DNA from: Hyphomonadaceae bacterium
Lineage (GTDB): Bacteria; Pseudomonadota; Alphaproteobacteria; Rhizobiales; Hyphomicrobiaceae
DNA length: 64,000 nucleotides
Direction of reading: 5' to 3'
Assembly (NCBI GenBank): GCA_019747815.1
Contig: JAIEQJ010000046.1
Span: forward strand, 62,001 to 126,000
Under the pieces are notes generated by a model. That model made no database searches. It was not told where the DNA came from and worked only from the letters and a program-made list of their open reading frames with translations. A program made the position numbers and the translations under genes. Position 1 is the first letter of the stretch, and the number at the start of each line of letters is the position of its first letter. This document shows, in pieces, positions 34,724 to 44,085 of this stretch.

Positions 34724-35968
34724 CTAACGTGACGCCTTTTGCGGAATTGGGATCACGTTATGCATGGTTTCCTGCGATCGGGCGAGGAACTTTTTGATGT
34801 TGCGCGCCGCCTGGCGGATGCGGTGCTCGTTCTCCACCAGAGCGATGCGCACGTAGCCCTCGCCGTATTCGCCAAACCCGAGCCCCGGGGAGACGGCCAC
34901 GTCGGCCTTGTCGATGAGCAGCTTGGCAAATTCCACCGAGCCGATCTCGCGGAAGGCCTCCGGAATCGGCGCCCATGCGAACATGGAGGCGGGCGGCGCG
35001 GGGATGTCCCAGCCGGCACGGCCGAAGCTCTCGACCAGGCAGTCGCGCCGAGTCTTGTAGATCTTGCGAATTTCGTCCACGCAATCCTGCGGGCCGTTGA
35101 GGGCGGCCGAGGCGGCGACCTGGACGGGCGTGAAGGCGCCGTAGTCGAGATAGGACTTGACGCGGGCGAGCGCGGCGATCAGGCGCTCGTTGCCGACGGC
35201 AAAGCCCATGCGCCAGCCCGGCATGGCGTAGGTCTTGGAGAGCGAGGTGAACTCGACCGTGATGTCCATCGCACCCGGAACCTGCAGGATCGACGGGGGT
35301 GGATTGTTGTCATAATAGATCTCGGCGTAGGCGATATCCGAGAGGATGATGAGGTCGAGCTTCTTGGCGAGCTGCACCGCCTCTGTATAGAAGCTCAAGT
35401 CCGCGGTGGAGGCGGTCGGATTGGACGGGTAGCTGAGCACGACCGCAAGCGGCTTGGGAATCGAATGCTTGACCGCCCGCTCCACGCCGCGCAGGAACTC
35501 GGCGTGCGGGTCCTTCGCCGTCCCGCCCACCGTTGGAATGTGGCGGATGGCTGCGCCTGAGATGATGAAGCCGAACTCGTGAATGGGGTAGGTCGGGCTC
35601 GGCACCAGGATGACGTCGCCGGGGGCGGTGATCGCCTGGGCCATGTTGGCGAAGCCCTCCTTGGACCCGAGCGTCGCCACCACCTGGGTGTCGGGGTTGA
35701 GCTTCACGCCGAACCGGCGCGCGTAGTAGGCCGCCTGCGCCTTGCGCAGACCCGGGATGCCCTTGGATGCCGAATAACGATTGGTGCGCGGCTTGCTGAC
35801 GGTCTCCACCAGCTTGTCGACGATGTGCTGAGGCGTGGGCATGTCCGGATTGCCCATGCCGAGATCGATGATGTCGGCCCCGCGGGCGCGCGCGGCCGCC
35901 TTCAGGCGGTTGACCTCGGCGAACACATAGGGGGGCAGGCGTTTGACGCGGTGGAATTCTTCTATCAC
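34724..35968 (-). CDS. Class I/II PLP aminotransferase (AlaC / LL-diaminopimelate aminotransferase-like)
   Basis: 414 residues. The PLP lysine is in SLSKTYAMPGWRMGF. Other family residues are in IDLGMGNPDMPTP, YSASKGIPGLRKAQ, VPSPTYPIHEFGF and ALVENEHRIRQAARNI. This is the alphaproteobacterial group often named LL-diaminopimelate aminotransferase or alanine transaminase AlaC; sequence does not separate the two. Its coupling to hom supports a role in aspartate-family or alanine synthesis. Confidence 0.88.
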   Translation of the reverse strand: MIEEFHRVKRLPPYVFAEVNRLKAAARARGADIIDLGMGNPDMPTPQHIVDKLVETVSKPRTNRYSASKGIPGLRKAQAAYYARRFGVKLNPDTQVVATLGSKEGFANMAQAITAPGDVILVPSPTYPIHEFGFIISGAAIRHIPTVGGTAKDPHAEFLRGVERAVKHSIPKPLAVVLSYPSNPTASTADLSFYTEAVQLAKKLDLIILSDIAYAEIYYDNNPPPSILQVPGAMDITVEFTSLSKTYAMPGWRMGFAVGNERLIAALARVKSYLDYGAFTPVQVAASAALNGPQDCVDEIRKIYKTRRDCLVESFGRAGWDIPAPPASMFAWAPIPEAFREIGSVEFAKLLIDKADVAVSPGLGFGEYGEGYVRIALVENEHRIRQAARNIKKFLARSQETMHNVIPIPQKASR

Positions 35969-36024
35969 GGGACTAACTGGCGGTTCGAACAGGCGTTACG
36001 CGAAGCAGGCACAAACGATGCGGG

Positions 36025-36252
36025 CTACTTGCCCTTGTCGATCTGCTTGGCGGCTTCGGCCTGCTGGGCTTGGCCTTTCTCGATCATCTGGTTCATTGCC
36101 TTCTGCTGATCGTCCTTGCTCAGGGCTCTCTCGGGCAGCTTCGTAATGTCTGGCAAATTGGCCAATGGCAAGGTCTCGGAGCAACCAGTGAGGGTTGCAC
36201 CGGCGAGGAGACCAGCCACAATCAGACCGGATGCCAGTTTCCAATCTGCCAT
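36025..36252 (-). CDS. Small predicted lipoprotein
   Basis: 75 residues. The signal peptide ends with a lipobox (ATLTGC), so the mature protein would be lipid-anchored through its Cys. The remainder is a charged helix rich in Lys, Gln and Ala (KDDQQKAMNQMIEKGQAQQAEA). It lies between the aminotransferase gene and phaC. Function unknown. Confidence 0.75.
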   Translation of the reverse strand: MADWKLASGLIVAGLLAGATLTGCSETLPLANLPDITKLPERALSKDDQQKAMNQMIEKGQAQQAEAAKQIDKGK

Positions 36253-36464
36253 TTACGTCCTCACGGGTATGCTGCGCCGCGACATCTATCACCATCGCGC
36301 GGGCAAGTCTTGCCTTTGTAATCAAGGGCTAGCTGATTCGAGGGCTGGAGGCACCGCAGCCTGGACCTGGCTGGTGCAATCAGGCCACAGGTTCTAAATA
36401 CAGTTTCTGAAGGGCTCTTCGCGTACAATTGACAGAGCTGGCCCTGATTCTGACGAGAGCGGTT

Positions 36465-38297
36465 ATGCAGAAATTTGCCCCTGAGACCAAGAAGCCGGTA
36501 CCGGCAGAGGTCGATTTGGGCGCCTACCGGATCGCCGATCCGGAGGCCTTTGGTCGCAATATGCTCCGCCTGATGGAAGAGGGCCAGAAGGTCATGAGCG
36601 GTTTTCTGGAGCGGGTCGATGCCAAGTCCGGCCCCTACAGTGCCGCCAGCGAGATGACCGATGCGGCGAAGCTCCTTTCCGAGATCGCGCAGCCGTGGAT
36701 GGCCGACCCGACCAAGCTGGTCGAGGCGCAGGCGGCGCTCTTCACCAGCTATATGCAACTCTTCTCCGGCACGGCCCAGCGCGCCATGGGGGGCGCAGCC
36801 TTGCCGGTGGCCGAGCCGGAGCCCGGCGACAATCGCTTCACCGATTCCGATTGGAGCCGCAACCCCTACTTCGATTTCTGCAAGCAGTTCTATCTCATCA
36901 CCACCCGCTGGCTCGAGGACATGCTCAAGAGGACGGAAGGCCTCGACGAGCGCACGCGCCAGCGCGCCGAGTTCTACCTGAAGCAGGTGGCGAGCGCGCT
37001 GTCGCCGTCCAACTTCCCTCTGACCAATCCCGTAGTGCTGCGCGAGACGTTTCAGTCGAGCGGGCAGAACCTGGTGCAGGGCATGGCCAACCTGGTGCAC
37101 GATATTGAGCGATCCGGCGATCTGCTCAATATCAGCCAGACCGATGTGGAGGCGTTCGAGGTCGGCCGCAATGTCGCGACCGCGCCGGGCAAGGTGATCT
37201 TCCAGAACGACATCATCCAGCTCATCCAGTACGCGCCCGCCACGGACACGGTCTACGAGCGGCCGCTGCTGATCGTGCCGCCTTGGATCAACAAGTTCTA
37301 CATTCTCGATCTCGGGCCGCAGAAATCCTTCATCCGCTTCGCGGTCTCGAAGGGCTTCACCGTGTTCGTGGTGAGCTGGGTCAACCCGGACGAGCGGCTG
37401 GCCCACAAGACCTTCGAGAACTACATGACCGAGGGCATTCTGGCGGCGACCAATGCGGTGAAGCGCGAGACGGGCGTCGATCAGATCAACGTCATCGGCT
37501 ATTGCGTCGGCGGCACGCTGCTGGGGACGACGCTGGCCTATCTTGCCGCGCGCGGGGAGGAGCCGTTCTCCTCCGCCACCTTCTTCGCCGCCCAGGTCGA
37601 TTTCACCAAGGCCGGCGATCTCATGCTGTTCATCGACGACGCCCAGCTCAAGTCGCTTGAGGAGATGATGGCGGAGCGGGGCTATCTCGACGGCGCGCGC
37701 ATGGCCACCGTCTTCAACATGCTGCGGCCCAAGGACCTGATCTGGCCCTACATCGTCAACAACTACATGCTGGGCAAGAAGCCCTTCCCCTTCGATCTGC
37801 TGTTCTGGAACCAGGACTCGACGCGGCTGCCGGCCGCCAACCACAAGTTCTACCTGCGCGAGTTCTATCATGAGAACAAGCTGGCGCGCGGGCAGATGAC
37901 CATCGGCAACGTCAAGCTCGACCTCGGCAAGGTGAAGCTGCCGATCTACGAGCTGTGCGCCAAGGAGGACCACATCGCCCCCGCGAAGTCGGTGTTCATC
38001 GGCTCGCGCCTGTTCGGCGGGCCGGTCACCTATGTCTTGGCGGGGTCCGGCCACATCGCCGGCGTCATCAATCCCCCCGGCGAGAAGGTCAAATATCAGT
38101 ATTGGACCAACGACCGGAAGGTGGCGACGCTGGAGGCGTGGTTCGACAGCGCCGAGGAGCATCCCGGCTCGTGGTGGCCGCACTACGCCGAGTGGCTCGC
38201 CAGGTACTCCGGCGGCAAGGTGGACGCCCGCACGCCCGGCGCCAAGCTCGGCGTCATCGAGGATGCGCCCGGCAGCTACGTGAAGGTGAAGAGCTGA
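36465..38297 (+). CDS. phaC: Class I poly(3-hydroxyalkanoate) synthase
   Basis: About 610 residues, class I length. The lipase-like box GYCVGG holds the active-site Cys; the Asp is in LCAKEDHIAP and the His in GSGHIAGVINPP. The N-terminal domain reads NPYFDFCKQFYLIT, as expected. It polymerises hydroxyacyl-CoA to storage polyester at granule surfaces. No phaA, phaB or phasin gene is beside it. The ATG chosen fits the family N-terminus; a TTG 12 codons upstream is possible. Confidence 0.94.
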   Translation: MQKFAPETKKPVPAEVDLGAYRIADPEAFGRNMLRLMEEGQKVMSGFLERVDAKSGPYSAASEMTDAAKLLSEIAQPWMADPTKLVEAQAALFTSYMQLFSGTAQRAMGGAALPVAEPEPGDNRFTDSDWSRNPYFDFCKQFYLITTRWLEDMLKRTEGLDERTRQRAEFYLKQVASALSPSNFPLTNPVVLRETFQSSGQNLVQGMANLVHDIERSGDLLNISQTDVEAFEVGRNVATAPGKVIFQNDIIQLIQYAPATDTVYERPLLIVPPWINKFYILDLGPQKSFIRFAVSKGFTVFVVSWVNPDERLAHKTFENYMTEGILAATNAVKRETGVDQINVIGYCVGGTLLGTTLAYLAARGEEPFSSATFFAAQVDFTKAGDLMLFIDDAQLKSLEEMMAERGYLDGARMATVFNMLRPKDLIWPYIVNNYMLGKKPFPFDLLFWNQDSTRLPAANHKFYLREFYHENKLARGQMTIGNVKLDLGKVKLPIYELCAKEDHIAPAKSVFIGSRLFGGPVTYVLAGSGHIAGVINPPGEKVKYQYWTNDRKVATLEAWFDSAEEHPGSWWPHYAEWLARYSGGKVDARTPGAKLGVIEDAPGSYVKVKS

Positions 38298-38571
38298 GGC
38301 GCTCGGGGCGGCCGTCGTCCGCACGCAGGAGCCGAGGCCCTTTGCCGGATCGGCTGACTGCTGAGAGAGTCGGCATTTCCATCGCATGGCAGGCGTGTAG
38401 CGAGATGCGCTGGGTGGGCGTGCCCTCCAAGCGTGATGGCCTTGCGGCGGCGGTGCAGTGAACGAGTGGTGAATGGTAAGTTCATCCTGCCGATGGTGTG
38501 GGCCTGCTAGGCTTCCTCAGGCTGGCAGGGTTGCCGGCGAGACGGTTCATGTAACCTCACGGAGGACTTCA

Positions 38572-38838
38572 GTGACACACGTTCGCAAGCTGTTGGCGGC
38601 CATGGTGTTGGCGCTGCCCGCGGCCGGGTTTGCGATGGCATCGGCTCAGGCAGAGCCCTCCTACGACCGCGGGCATCACCGCGCCTACGGCTACGAGCAT
38701 TCCGGTGGTCACCGCGTGCACTCCGATCGGGGGCATGAGGTGGATCGTCGGCATGCGCGAGACGACCATCATGCCGTCCGGCGTCACCACTCGTGGTGGG
38801 ACTTCGTGACGAGGCGTCATCACGATCGTCATCACTGA
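38572..38838 (+). CDS. His-rich small exported protein
   Basis: 88 residues from a GTG start with GGAGG seven bases upstream. A signal peptide (LLAAMVLALPAAGFAMASAQA) precedes a mature part of about 60 residues with 15 histidines, mostly as HH pairs, plus Arg and Asp. It may buffer metal ions (Ni, Cu, Zn) in the periplasm. No catalytic motif. It is the first of several His-rich proteins in this region. Confidence 0.7.
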   Translation: MTHVRKLLAAMVLALPAAGFAMASAQAEPSYDRGHHRAYGYEHSGGHRVHSDRGHEVDRRHARDDHHAVRRHHSWWDFVTRRHHDRHH

Positions 38839-38975
38839 GCGCCGTCATGCTCAGAGGGACCACGGCAGTTGGCTGCAAGTGTTTTGACCAGCTGCTGTGG
38901 TGGCCCGTCCAACGGTCACAACCGCGCCGCATTCGCCGCGGAAAGGGTGAACCCTTCGCAACGTCAAAGGAGACT

Positions 38976-39242
38976 ATGATGAAGTCGACCGTATTCGCAG
39001 CAATTGCGGCAATGATGCTGGCTGGGCCGGCACTTGCAGCCGGCGGCCACTGTGATGCAGATATCAAGGCCGTGGATGCGGCCCTGGCCAAAGCCAAGCT
39101 GAGCGAGGCCGATGTGGCCAAGGTCAAGGCGGCGCGCACGAAGGCCGAGCAGTTGCACAAGGCCAACAAGGAAGAAGAGTGCGAGAAGTCTTTGGCCGAC
39201 GCGCAGAAATTGCTCGGCATCAAGGACTCTCATAAGCACTGA
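38976..39242 (+). CDS. Small exported helical protein
   Basis: 88 residues with AAGGAG before an ATGATG start. The signal peptide ends GPALAAG. The mature part is a Lys/Ala-rich helical segment (AALAKAKLSEADVAKVKAARTKAEQLHKANK) with two Cys and a His-containing end (DSHKH). It is similar in size and export to the preceding His-rich protein. Function unknown; metal or stress context is inferred from neighbours. Confidence 0.7.
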   Translation: MMKSTVFAAIAAMMLAGPALAAGGHCDADIKAVDAALAKAKLSEADVAKVKAARTKAEQLHKANKEEECEKSLADAQKLLGIKDSHKH

Positions 39243-39413
39243 GGCATCGCGAGCGGGGGGGCCGCTTGCGCGGATCGGTCCCCATCTGCCCGGCACGCAT
39301 CCGTTGCACGTCAGGTCCGCTTAAGTCGCAATACGGCCACAATCGCGTTCGATTGGGGCTGAGCTTCTAACCCTCCGTGCAAGGTCATCTTTTTGGCGAC
39401 GCCAGCAGGATTT

Positions 39414-39800
39414 ATGGTGCGCAGCAGACAGCACTCCGGTCGGGCGATGGTTTCCGTCTGGCGCCGCGTCGTCAGTTGTCTGATGCTCGCAGTCCTGGCC
39501 GCCGTCTTTGCATGTGCAGGCATAGCTGCGACGGTGTTCGCCCACGCGCACAGTGTGACTGTCGGGCTTGACCAGCCCACCGACGACGTCCCGCAGCTGG
39601 AGAACCCTGACATTTGCCCAGTGCCTGGGCATGGCAAGCACCAAGGGCATGGCAAGCATTGTGTCGGGCAGGGCATCCTGGGCACCACGCCGGAGGCCGT
39701 GCTGATTTTCGACACGTCGCGGCAAGTGAATCTGCCCGGATACGACAGGCTTGCAGAGCCTGAGAACCTCGATCCTCCCAGGCGACCGCCCCGCGCCTGA
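39414..39800 (+). CDS. Hypothetical membrane-anchored protein with His/Cys cluster
   Basis: About 128 residues. A hydrophobic segment (CLMLAVLAAVFACAGIAATVFA) is followed by HAHS and, further on, CPVPGHGKHQGHGKHC, a likely metal-binding cluster made of a repeated GHGKH unit. The C-terminus is Pro/Arg rich. I do not recognise a family. The exact start is uncertain; an ATG 11 codons later is also possible. Confidence 0.5.
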   Translation: MVRSRQHSGRAMVSVWRRVVSCLMLAVLAAVFACAGIAATVFAHAHSVTVGLDQPTDDVPQLENPDICPVPGHGKHQGHGKHCVGQGILGTTPEAVLIFDTSRQVNLPGYDRLAEPENLDPPRRPPRA

Positions 39801-40154
39801 GTGGCGCTGCGCGGCGACATCCGGTCCACGTGACTGCGGGCTTGGCCGTCAGCATTCCGGCAACCTGGTCCCGACGCATCCGCAGCGAGAGCGAGCGCAT
39901 CCGGCCCCCAAAACAGGCCGGCAGGCTCGCATGGGCGGAGACATCCAGCCGGATCCGTCGCGAACGGCCACGCGCAGGGGCTCAGCTGCCGCGCCCATGG
40001 TTGGGCCGCCGCGCCGGCCGTGGCGGAAGCGCAGCGCCTGACGACAGGGGCCTGACGACTGGGGCCTGACGACTGGCTTGTCTCTCCTCGGCGATATCGA
40101 CAGCACAAGCGCCGATTGCGGCAGCCTTGATGCGCAAACTGAAGGACGCGATGC
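39801..40154. other. Gene-free stretch before the LTA-synthase-like gene
   Basis: No gene is supported in these 354 bases. They include a triplicated 14-bp repeat near the 3' side and should hold the promoter of the next gene. Confidence 0.4.
40037..40076. repeat. Tandem 14-bp repeat, about three copies
   Basis: CCTGACGACNGGGG occurs as two full copies and one 12-base copy. It lies 80 bp upstream of the LTA-synthase-like gene. Unit length equals that of the array before the bactofilin gene, although the sequence differs. Confidence 0.85.
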
Positions 40155-42089
40155 ATGTCCCGACCCGTCATGGCGCTGGCCCCGCCCCGCCTGGGCCCAC
40201 CGTCGCGGTTCCGCACGGTCGTGTGGGCGATGATGATATTCCTTTTCGTCAACACTGCAGTGCGGCTGGGACTGATAGCGTTCGAGGCGGATGTACTGAA
40301 TGTCGTGCCGTGGCGAATGCTCCCGATCCTGACCATTGGTTTGCTCTACGACGCGGCTGCTGCAGCTTATGTGGTGGTCCCCTTCGCCCTGCTGGCGCTC
40401 GCCATGCCGGACGGCGCCGGGTGGCGCAGGGTGCATGCGCTGGCAGCCTGCGTCCTGTTCGCCATCGCCTTGTTCGGCCTGCTGTGCGTCGCGAGCGCCG
40501 AATTCCTGTTCTGGAACGAATTCTCCTCCCGCTTCAACTTCATCGCGGTCGATTATCTGATCTACACGCGGGAGGTGCTGGGCAACATCAAGGAGTCCTA
40601 TCCGGTGGGGCTGCTCGTGGGCGCGGTGGCTGCCCTGGCGATGGTTCTGCTGCTCTCGATCAGGCGCAGGATCTGGGAGGCGGGCGTGGCCGATGGGGGC
40701 ACCCCTGCCCGGCGTCTCGCCACGGGATTGGCCATCCTGGTGGCGCCGGTCGTCTCCTTCATCGCGGTCGGCGACGGGCCACGTGATGCCCTGGCCACGA
40801 CAGCGGCGCGCGAGTTGGCTGGCAACGGGTACTACGAGTTCGCCCGCGCGTTTCGCTCCAACGATCTCGACTTTCACGCGTTCTACCGCACCATGCCAAG
40901 CGCCGACGCCGTTCGCCAAGTGCGCAGCAGTTTGATCAGGACGAGCACCGGCACGGCGTTCACGGAGGGAGCTCATCCCATCGAGCGCGCGATTGTGGCG
41001 ACCGGTGCGCCGCGCGCATGGAATGTCGTGCTTGTGACCATGGAGAGCCTGGGGGCGGACTATGTGGGCTCGTTCGGCGGCAAAAAGGGACTGACGCCCA
41101 ATCTCGACCGCTTGGCGCGGGGCGGGCTGCAGTTCAATCAAATTTATGCCACCGGCCTCAGAACGGTGCGCGGGCTTGAAGCGCTGGCGCTGTCCGTGCC
41201 GCCGACGCCGGGACACGCCGTGCTGATGCGGAAGAACAATAAGGGCCTGCAGACCATGGGAGGCGTGTTGAAGGGGGAGGGTTACGAGCCGATCTTCGTG
41301 TACGGAGGGTTCAGCTATTTCGACAACATGCAGGATTTCTTTGGCGGCAATGGGTATACGGTCGTAGATCGCACCTCCATTGCAAGAGCGAACATCTCGC
41401 ACGAGACGATTTGGGGCGTTGCCGACGAGGATCTCTTTCGCCAGGTGATCCGGGAGATCGATGCGCGCGACGCGGCGGGGCGCAAGGTTTTCGTGCATGC
41501 GATGACGACGTCCAACCACCGTCCGTTCACCTACCCCGCCGGGCGGGTGGACGTTCCGTCCGGCTCGGGGCGCGACGGTGCCGTCAAGTATGCCGATTGG
41601 GCGATCGGCGATTTCATGCGCGAGGCGGCGACGCGGGGCTGGTTTGAGCGCACCGTGTTCGTCTTCGTTGCCGATCATACGTCGCACGGCCGTGGCCGAA
41701 CGGATTTGCCACCGGAAAATTATCGCGTGCCTATGCTCGTCTACATGCCAGGCATGGTAAGCCCCCGCCAGGTTGAGACTGTGGGGTCCCTCATCGACGT
41801 CGCTCCGACGATGCTGTCGTTGCTGAATATCAGCTATTCGTCACGGTTCTTCGGTCACGACCTGCTGGCCGAGGCAAGCTCCAGCCAGCGCGCCTTCATG
41901 GCGAACTATCTGACGGTCGGGCGGATGGAGAATGGGATGGTGGTGGAGCTGCTGCCAAAGCGGGGGGTGCGTGTGTTGGACGTGACCACGGGGCGAGAGC
42001 TGCCGGTTGAGGACCCCAAAGCTGTGCGCGCCGTCAGGGAGACGATTGCCATCTATCAGGTGGCCGACGCGGTGCTGCGGAACAGGTGA
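40155..42089 (+). CDS. LTA-synthase-like membrane phosphoglycerol/sulfatase-fold transferase
   Basis: 644 residues. The N-terminal 190 residues hold about five membrane helices; the rest is a sulfatase/alkaline-phosphatase-fold domain in the periplasm. VTMESLGADYVGSFGG is the metal-binding start, ATGLRTVRGLEAL contains the likely catalytic Thr, and FVADHTSHGR holds the late Asp/His ligands. Gram-negative members transfer phosphoglycerol or phosphoethanolamine to glucans or lipids. The acceptor here is unknown. No lipoteichoic acid pathway is expected in this organism. Confidence 0.87.
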   Translation: MSRPVMALAPPRLGPPSRFRTVVWAMMIFLFVNTAVRLGLIAFEADVLNVVPWRMLPILTIGLLYDAAAAAYVVVPFALLALAMPDGAGWRRVHALAACVLFAIALFGLLCVASAEFLFWNEFSSRFNFIAVDYLIYTREVLGNIKESYPVGLLVGAVAALAMVLLLSIRRRIWEAGVADGGTPARRLATGLAILVAPVVSFIAVGDGPRDALATTAARELAGNGYYEFARAFRSNDLDFHAFYRTMPSADAVRQVRSSLIRTSTGTAFTEGAHPIERAIVATGAPRAWNVVLVTMESLGADYVGSFGGKKGLTPNLDRLARGGLQFNQIYATGLRTVRGLEALALSVPPTPGHAVLMRKNNKGLQTMGGVLKGEGYEPIFVYGGFSYFDNMQDFFGGNGYTVVDRTSIARANISHETIWGVADEDLFRQVIREIDARDAAGRKVFVHAMTTSNHRPFTYPAGRVDVPSGSGRDGAVKYADWAIGDFMREAATRGWFERTVFVFVADHTSHGRGRTDLPPENYRVPMLVYMPGMVSPRQVETVGSLIDVAPTMLSLLNISYSSRFFGHDLLAEASSSQRAFMANYLTVGRMENGMVVELLPKRGVRVLDVTTGRELPVEDPKAVRAVRETIAIYQVADAVLRNR

Positions 42090-42117
42090 CGGCTTTTTTT
42101 TGGAGAGGGCTGGGTGA

Positions 42118-42780
42118 ATGCCACCGGAGAATGAGACAATGCGCATGTCGCAAGGCGGCCCGTTCCCGGACAAGCTGCAGAAGATCCAGCGTCGCCGCAA
42201 GCTCATCCTTCGAGCTGTTTTCGGCCTCGCGCTTTTGCCGATCCTGGTGATCGGGTCGTTCTGGTGGCCGACGGCAAAGGTGATCAGCAAGACGATTGAA
42301 TGGACCGGTATTGTTCTGATCTTCGTGTGCATCTTCGGGCGCACATGGTGCACCCTGTACATCGGCGGGAGAAAGAAGCGCCAGCTCGTGACGCTTGGTC
42401 CCTATTCCCTCTGCCGCAACCCGCTGTACACATTCACGGTGCTCGGCGTCCTCGGCATCGGCGCGCAGTTCGGCAGCATGGTCGTGGCCGGCACGATGGC
42501 CTTGGCCACATTCGCGGTGTTTGCCAGCGTGGTCCGTCGAGAGGAGGCGTTCCTGGCCGGTACCTTCGGCGCGGAGTTTGCGCGCTATGCCGAGCGCGTT
42601 CCCGCCTTCCTGCCTCGGTTCTCGGGCTGGAAGGATGTCGAGGAGCTGAGCGTCAGTCCGCACCTCATCTATCGCACGTTCTGGGACGCGACCCTGTTTC
42701 TGCTTGCGATCCCGGCGTCCGAGCTGATCGAGACTCTGCAGAGGCAGGGCACCCTGCCCGTCCTCCTGCGCCTGCCTTAG
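42118..42780 (+). CDS. Isoprenylcysteine carboxyl methyltransferase (ICMT/PEMT) family membrane protein
   Basis: 220 residues with about four to five membrane helices. The C-terminal SAM-binding pattern is LVTLGPYSLCRNPLYTFTVLG and REEAFLAGTFGAEFARYAERVPAFLP, typical for ICMT/PEMT-like methyltransferases. The substrate in bacteria is usually unknown (lipids, isoprenoids or small thiols). It follows the LTA-synthase-like gene by 28 bp in the same direction, so both may modify envelope lipids. An ATG seven codons downstream, after CCGGAG, is an alternative start. Confidence 0.85.
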   Translation: MPPENETMRMSQGGPFPDKLQKIQRRRKLILRAVFGLALLPILVIGSFWWPTAKVISKTIEWTGIVLIFVCIFGRTWCTLYIGGRKKRQLVTLGPYSLCRNPLYTFTVLGVLGIGAQFGSMVVAGTMALATFAVFASVVRREEAFLAGTFGAEFARYAERVPAFLPRFSGWKDVEELSVSPHLIYRTFWDATLFLLAIPASELIETLQRQGTLPVLLRLP

Positions 42781-42835
42781 GTCAGGGCGATTCATGGTGA
42801 ATCGGCAGGCCCTGCCTCGCACCCTGTCTCACACC

Positions 42836-42958
42836 TGTCATCCCTGAATTGCGCCCCGGCTCGGGGGCGGGGTAGGGTGCGCAATATCCGGGATACAGGG
42901 GCTGCAAGGGGATCGCCGTCGATCGTCGATCCTGGGTCCCCGCGCTGCGGGCGGAACT
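42836..42958. repeat. Diverged copy of the dispersed palindromic repeat
   Basis: It starts TGTCATCCCTGAATTGCGC and has GCGCAATATCCGGGATA in inverted orientation, then CCTGGGTCCCCGCGCTGCGGGCGG as in the 22.5-kb element. The right end is not a perfect match. It fills the gap between the methyltransferase and cytochrome c genes. Confidence 0.65.
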
Positions 42959-43037
42959 GTTTTCAGGTCTCAGCCGTTGAGACAACGCCGCCGCTAGAGG
43001 TCGGTTGCCCGCGCCCGCTCGCGCCCAGGGGTATTGC

Positions 43038-43565
43038 ATGAGATATGTCGTCGGTATTGTCGTTGGAGCCCTTGCCGCAACCCTGGCAGGAGTGCTGTTT
43101 CTCATCAGTGGGGCCTACAACGTGGCGGCCACCGATCCGCATTGGCGGGTCTCGTCCTGGCTGCTCCAGACCGCCATGCAACGATCGATCGAGGTCCATG
43201 GCGGCGGCGACCGGGCGCCGGCTCAGTTCAGCAAGGAGCAGGTCGATCGGGGGCTTCGGCAGTTCGCCGAGATGTGCGTGACCTGCCACGGAGCGCCCGG
43301 CAAGGATGCCGGAGAGATCGGCAAGGGTTTATATCCAACGCCTCCGGACCTGGCCGATTCCGCGCGCCAGTGGGACAATCCGCATCTGTTCTGGATCATC
43401 AAGAACGGCATCAAGATGACGGGCATGCCCGCCTTCGGGCCAACTCACAGCGATGAGAAGATCTGGGACATCGTCGCCTTCGTGCGCCAGCTTCCGGACA
43501 TGAGTGCGAGCACGTACGCCGAGCTTGAGCGCAGCCACGGCATCAAGGCGCGCGGCGGTCACTAG
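43038..43565 (+). CDS. Membrane-anchored mono-heme cytochrome c
   Basis: About 175 residues. An uncleaved-looking N-terminal helix (VVGIVVGALAATLAGVLFLISGAY) anchors it. The heme site is MCVTCHGAPG, and the axial Met is likely in KMTGMPAFGP, the common class I pattern. It carries electrons in the periplasm. It lies upstream of the lipoprotein, TolC-like and multicopper oxidase genes and could serve an oxidase there, but a 250-bp gap separates them. Confidence 0.88.
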   Translation: MRYVVGIVVGALAATLAGVLFLISGAYNVAATDPHWRVSSWLLQTAMQRSIEVHGGGDRAPAQFSKEQVDRGLRQFAEMCVTCHGAPGKDAGEIGKGLYPTPPDLADSARQWDNPHLFWIIKNGIKMTGMPAFGPTHSDEKIWDIVAFVRQLPDMSASTYAELERSHGIKARGGH

Positions 43566-43818
43566 GGGTTGTGACTCCTCTCATCCTCGCTTGAATTCTG
43601 GGGCCTTCCTGCGAATCGCGAAGGGAAGGGTGGCGAAAGCATTCAGCCGTCATGACCGCCCCCAACGCCGCCCTTTGATGCCGCCACCCTCCATGAGCAA
43701 CGTGGCCATCAGGTCACAGCAGCCTCAAATACGCTTCGGAAGGGTGAGATGCCAAAAAATGCGTCGATGCTCCGGGGTATGATGAACGTAATCGAATCAC
43801 GAGGCTCTCGGAGGTCGG

Positions 43819-44085
43819 ATGAAAGTGTCCGTAGCCGGTGTAGGCTTTCTTTCGCTGCTACTGGCGGCATGCGACCGCGGGCCTGACGCCGTCATCCCGC
43901 CGCCTTGGCATCCGGCCAGTGCCGCTGCCCCTGTTGCGCCGCCGATCAGGTCGCCAAGAATTCTGGACGAGCCGGCAGACACCAAGCCCGTCCCGGTTCG
44001 CGACGAGCCGTCGCCGGGAACGCCCGTACCCAAGCCGTCGCAGGCACCCGCCCCCAAGGGAGGAGGCGGTCATGGCCAGCATTGA
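43819..44085 (+). CDS. Small Pro-rich lipoprotein
   Basis: 88 residues. The lipobox is LLAAC. The mature part is Pro/Ala rich and disordered and ends in GGGGHGQH, a possible metal-binding tail. It overlaps the start of the TolC-like gene by 14 bases, so it belongs to the same operon as that gene and the multicopper oxidase. Confidence 0.72.
   Translation: MKVSVAGVGFLSLLLAACDRGPDAVIPPPWHPASAAAPVAPPIRSPRILDEPADTKPVPVRDEPSPGTPVPKPSQAPAPKGGGGHGQH

Noticed and set aside
36261-38387. 708-codon open frame antisense to phaC
   Set aside because: The phaC frame is conserved with catalytic residues; the antisense frame shows only composition typical of GC-rich shadows.
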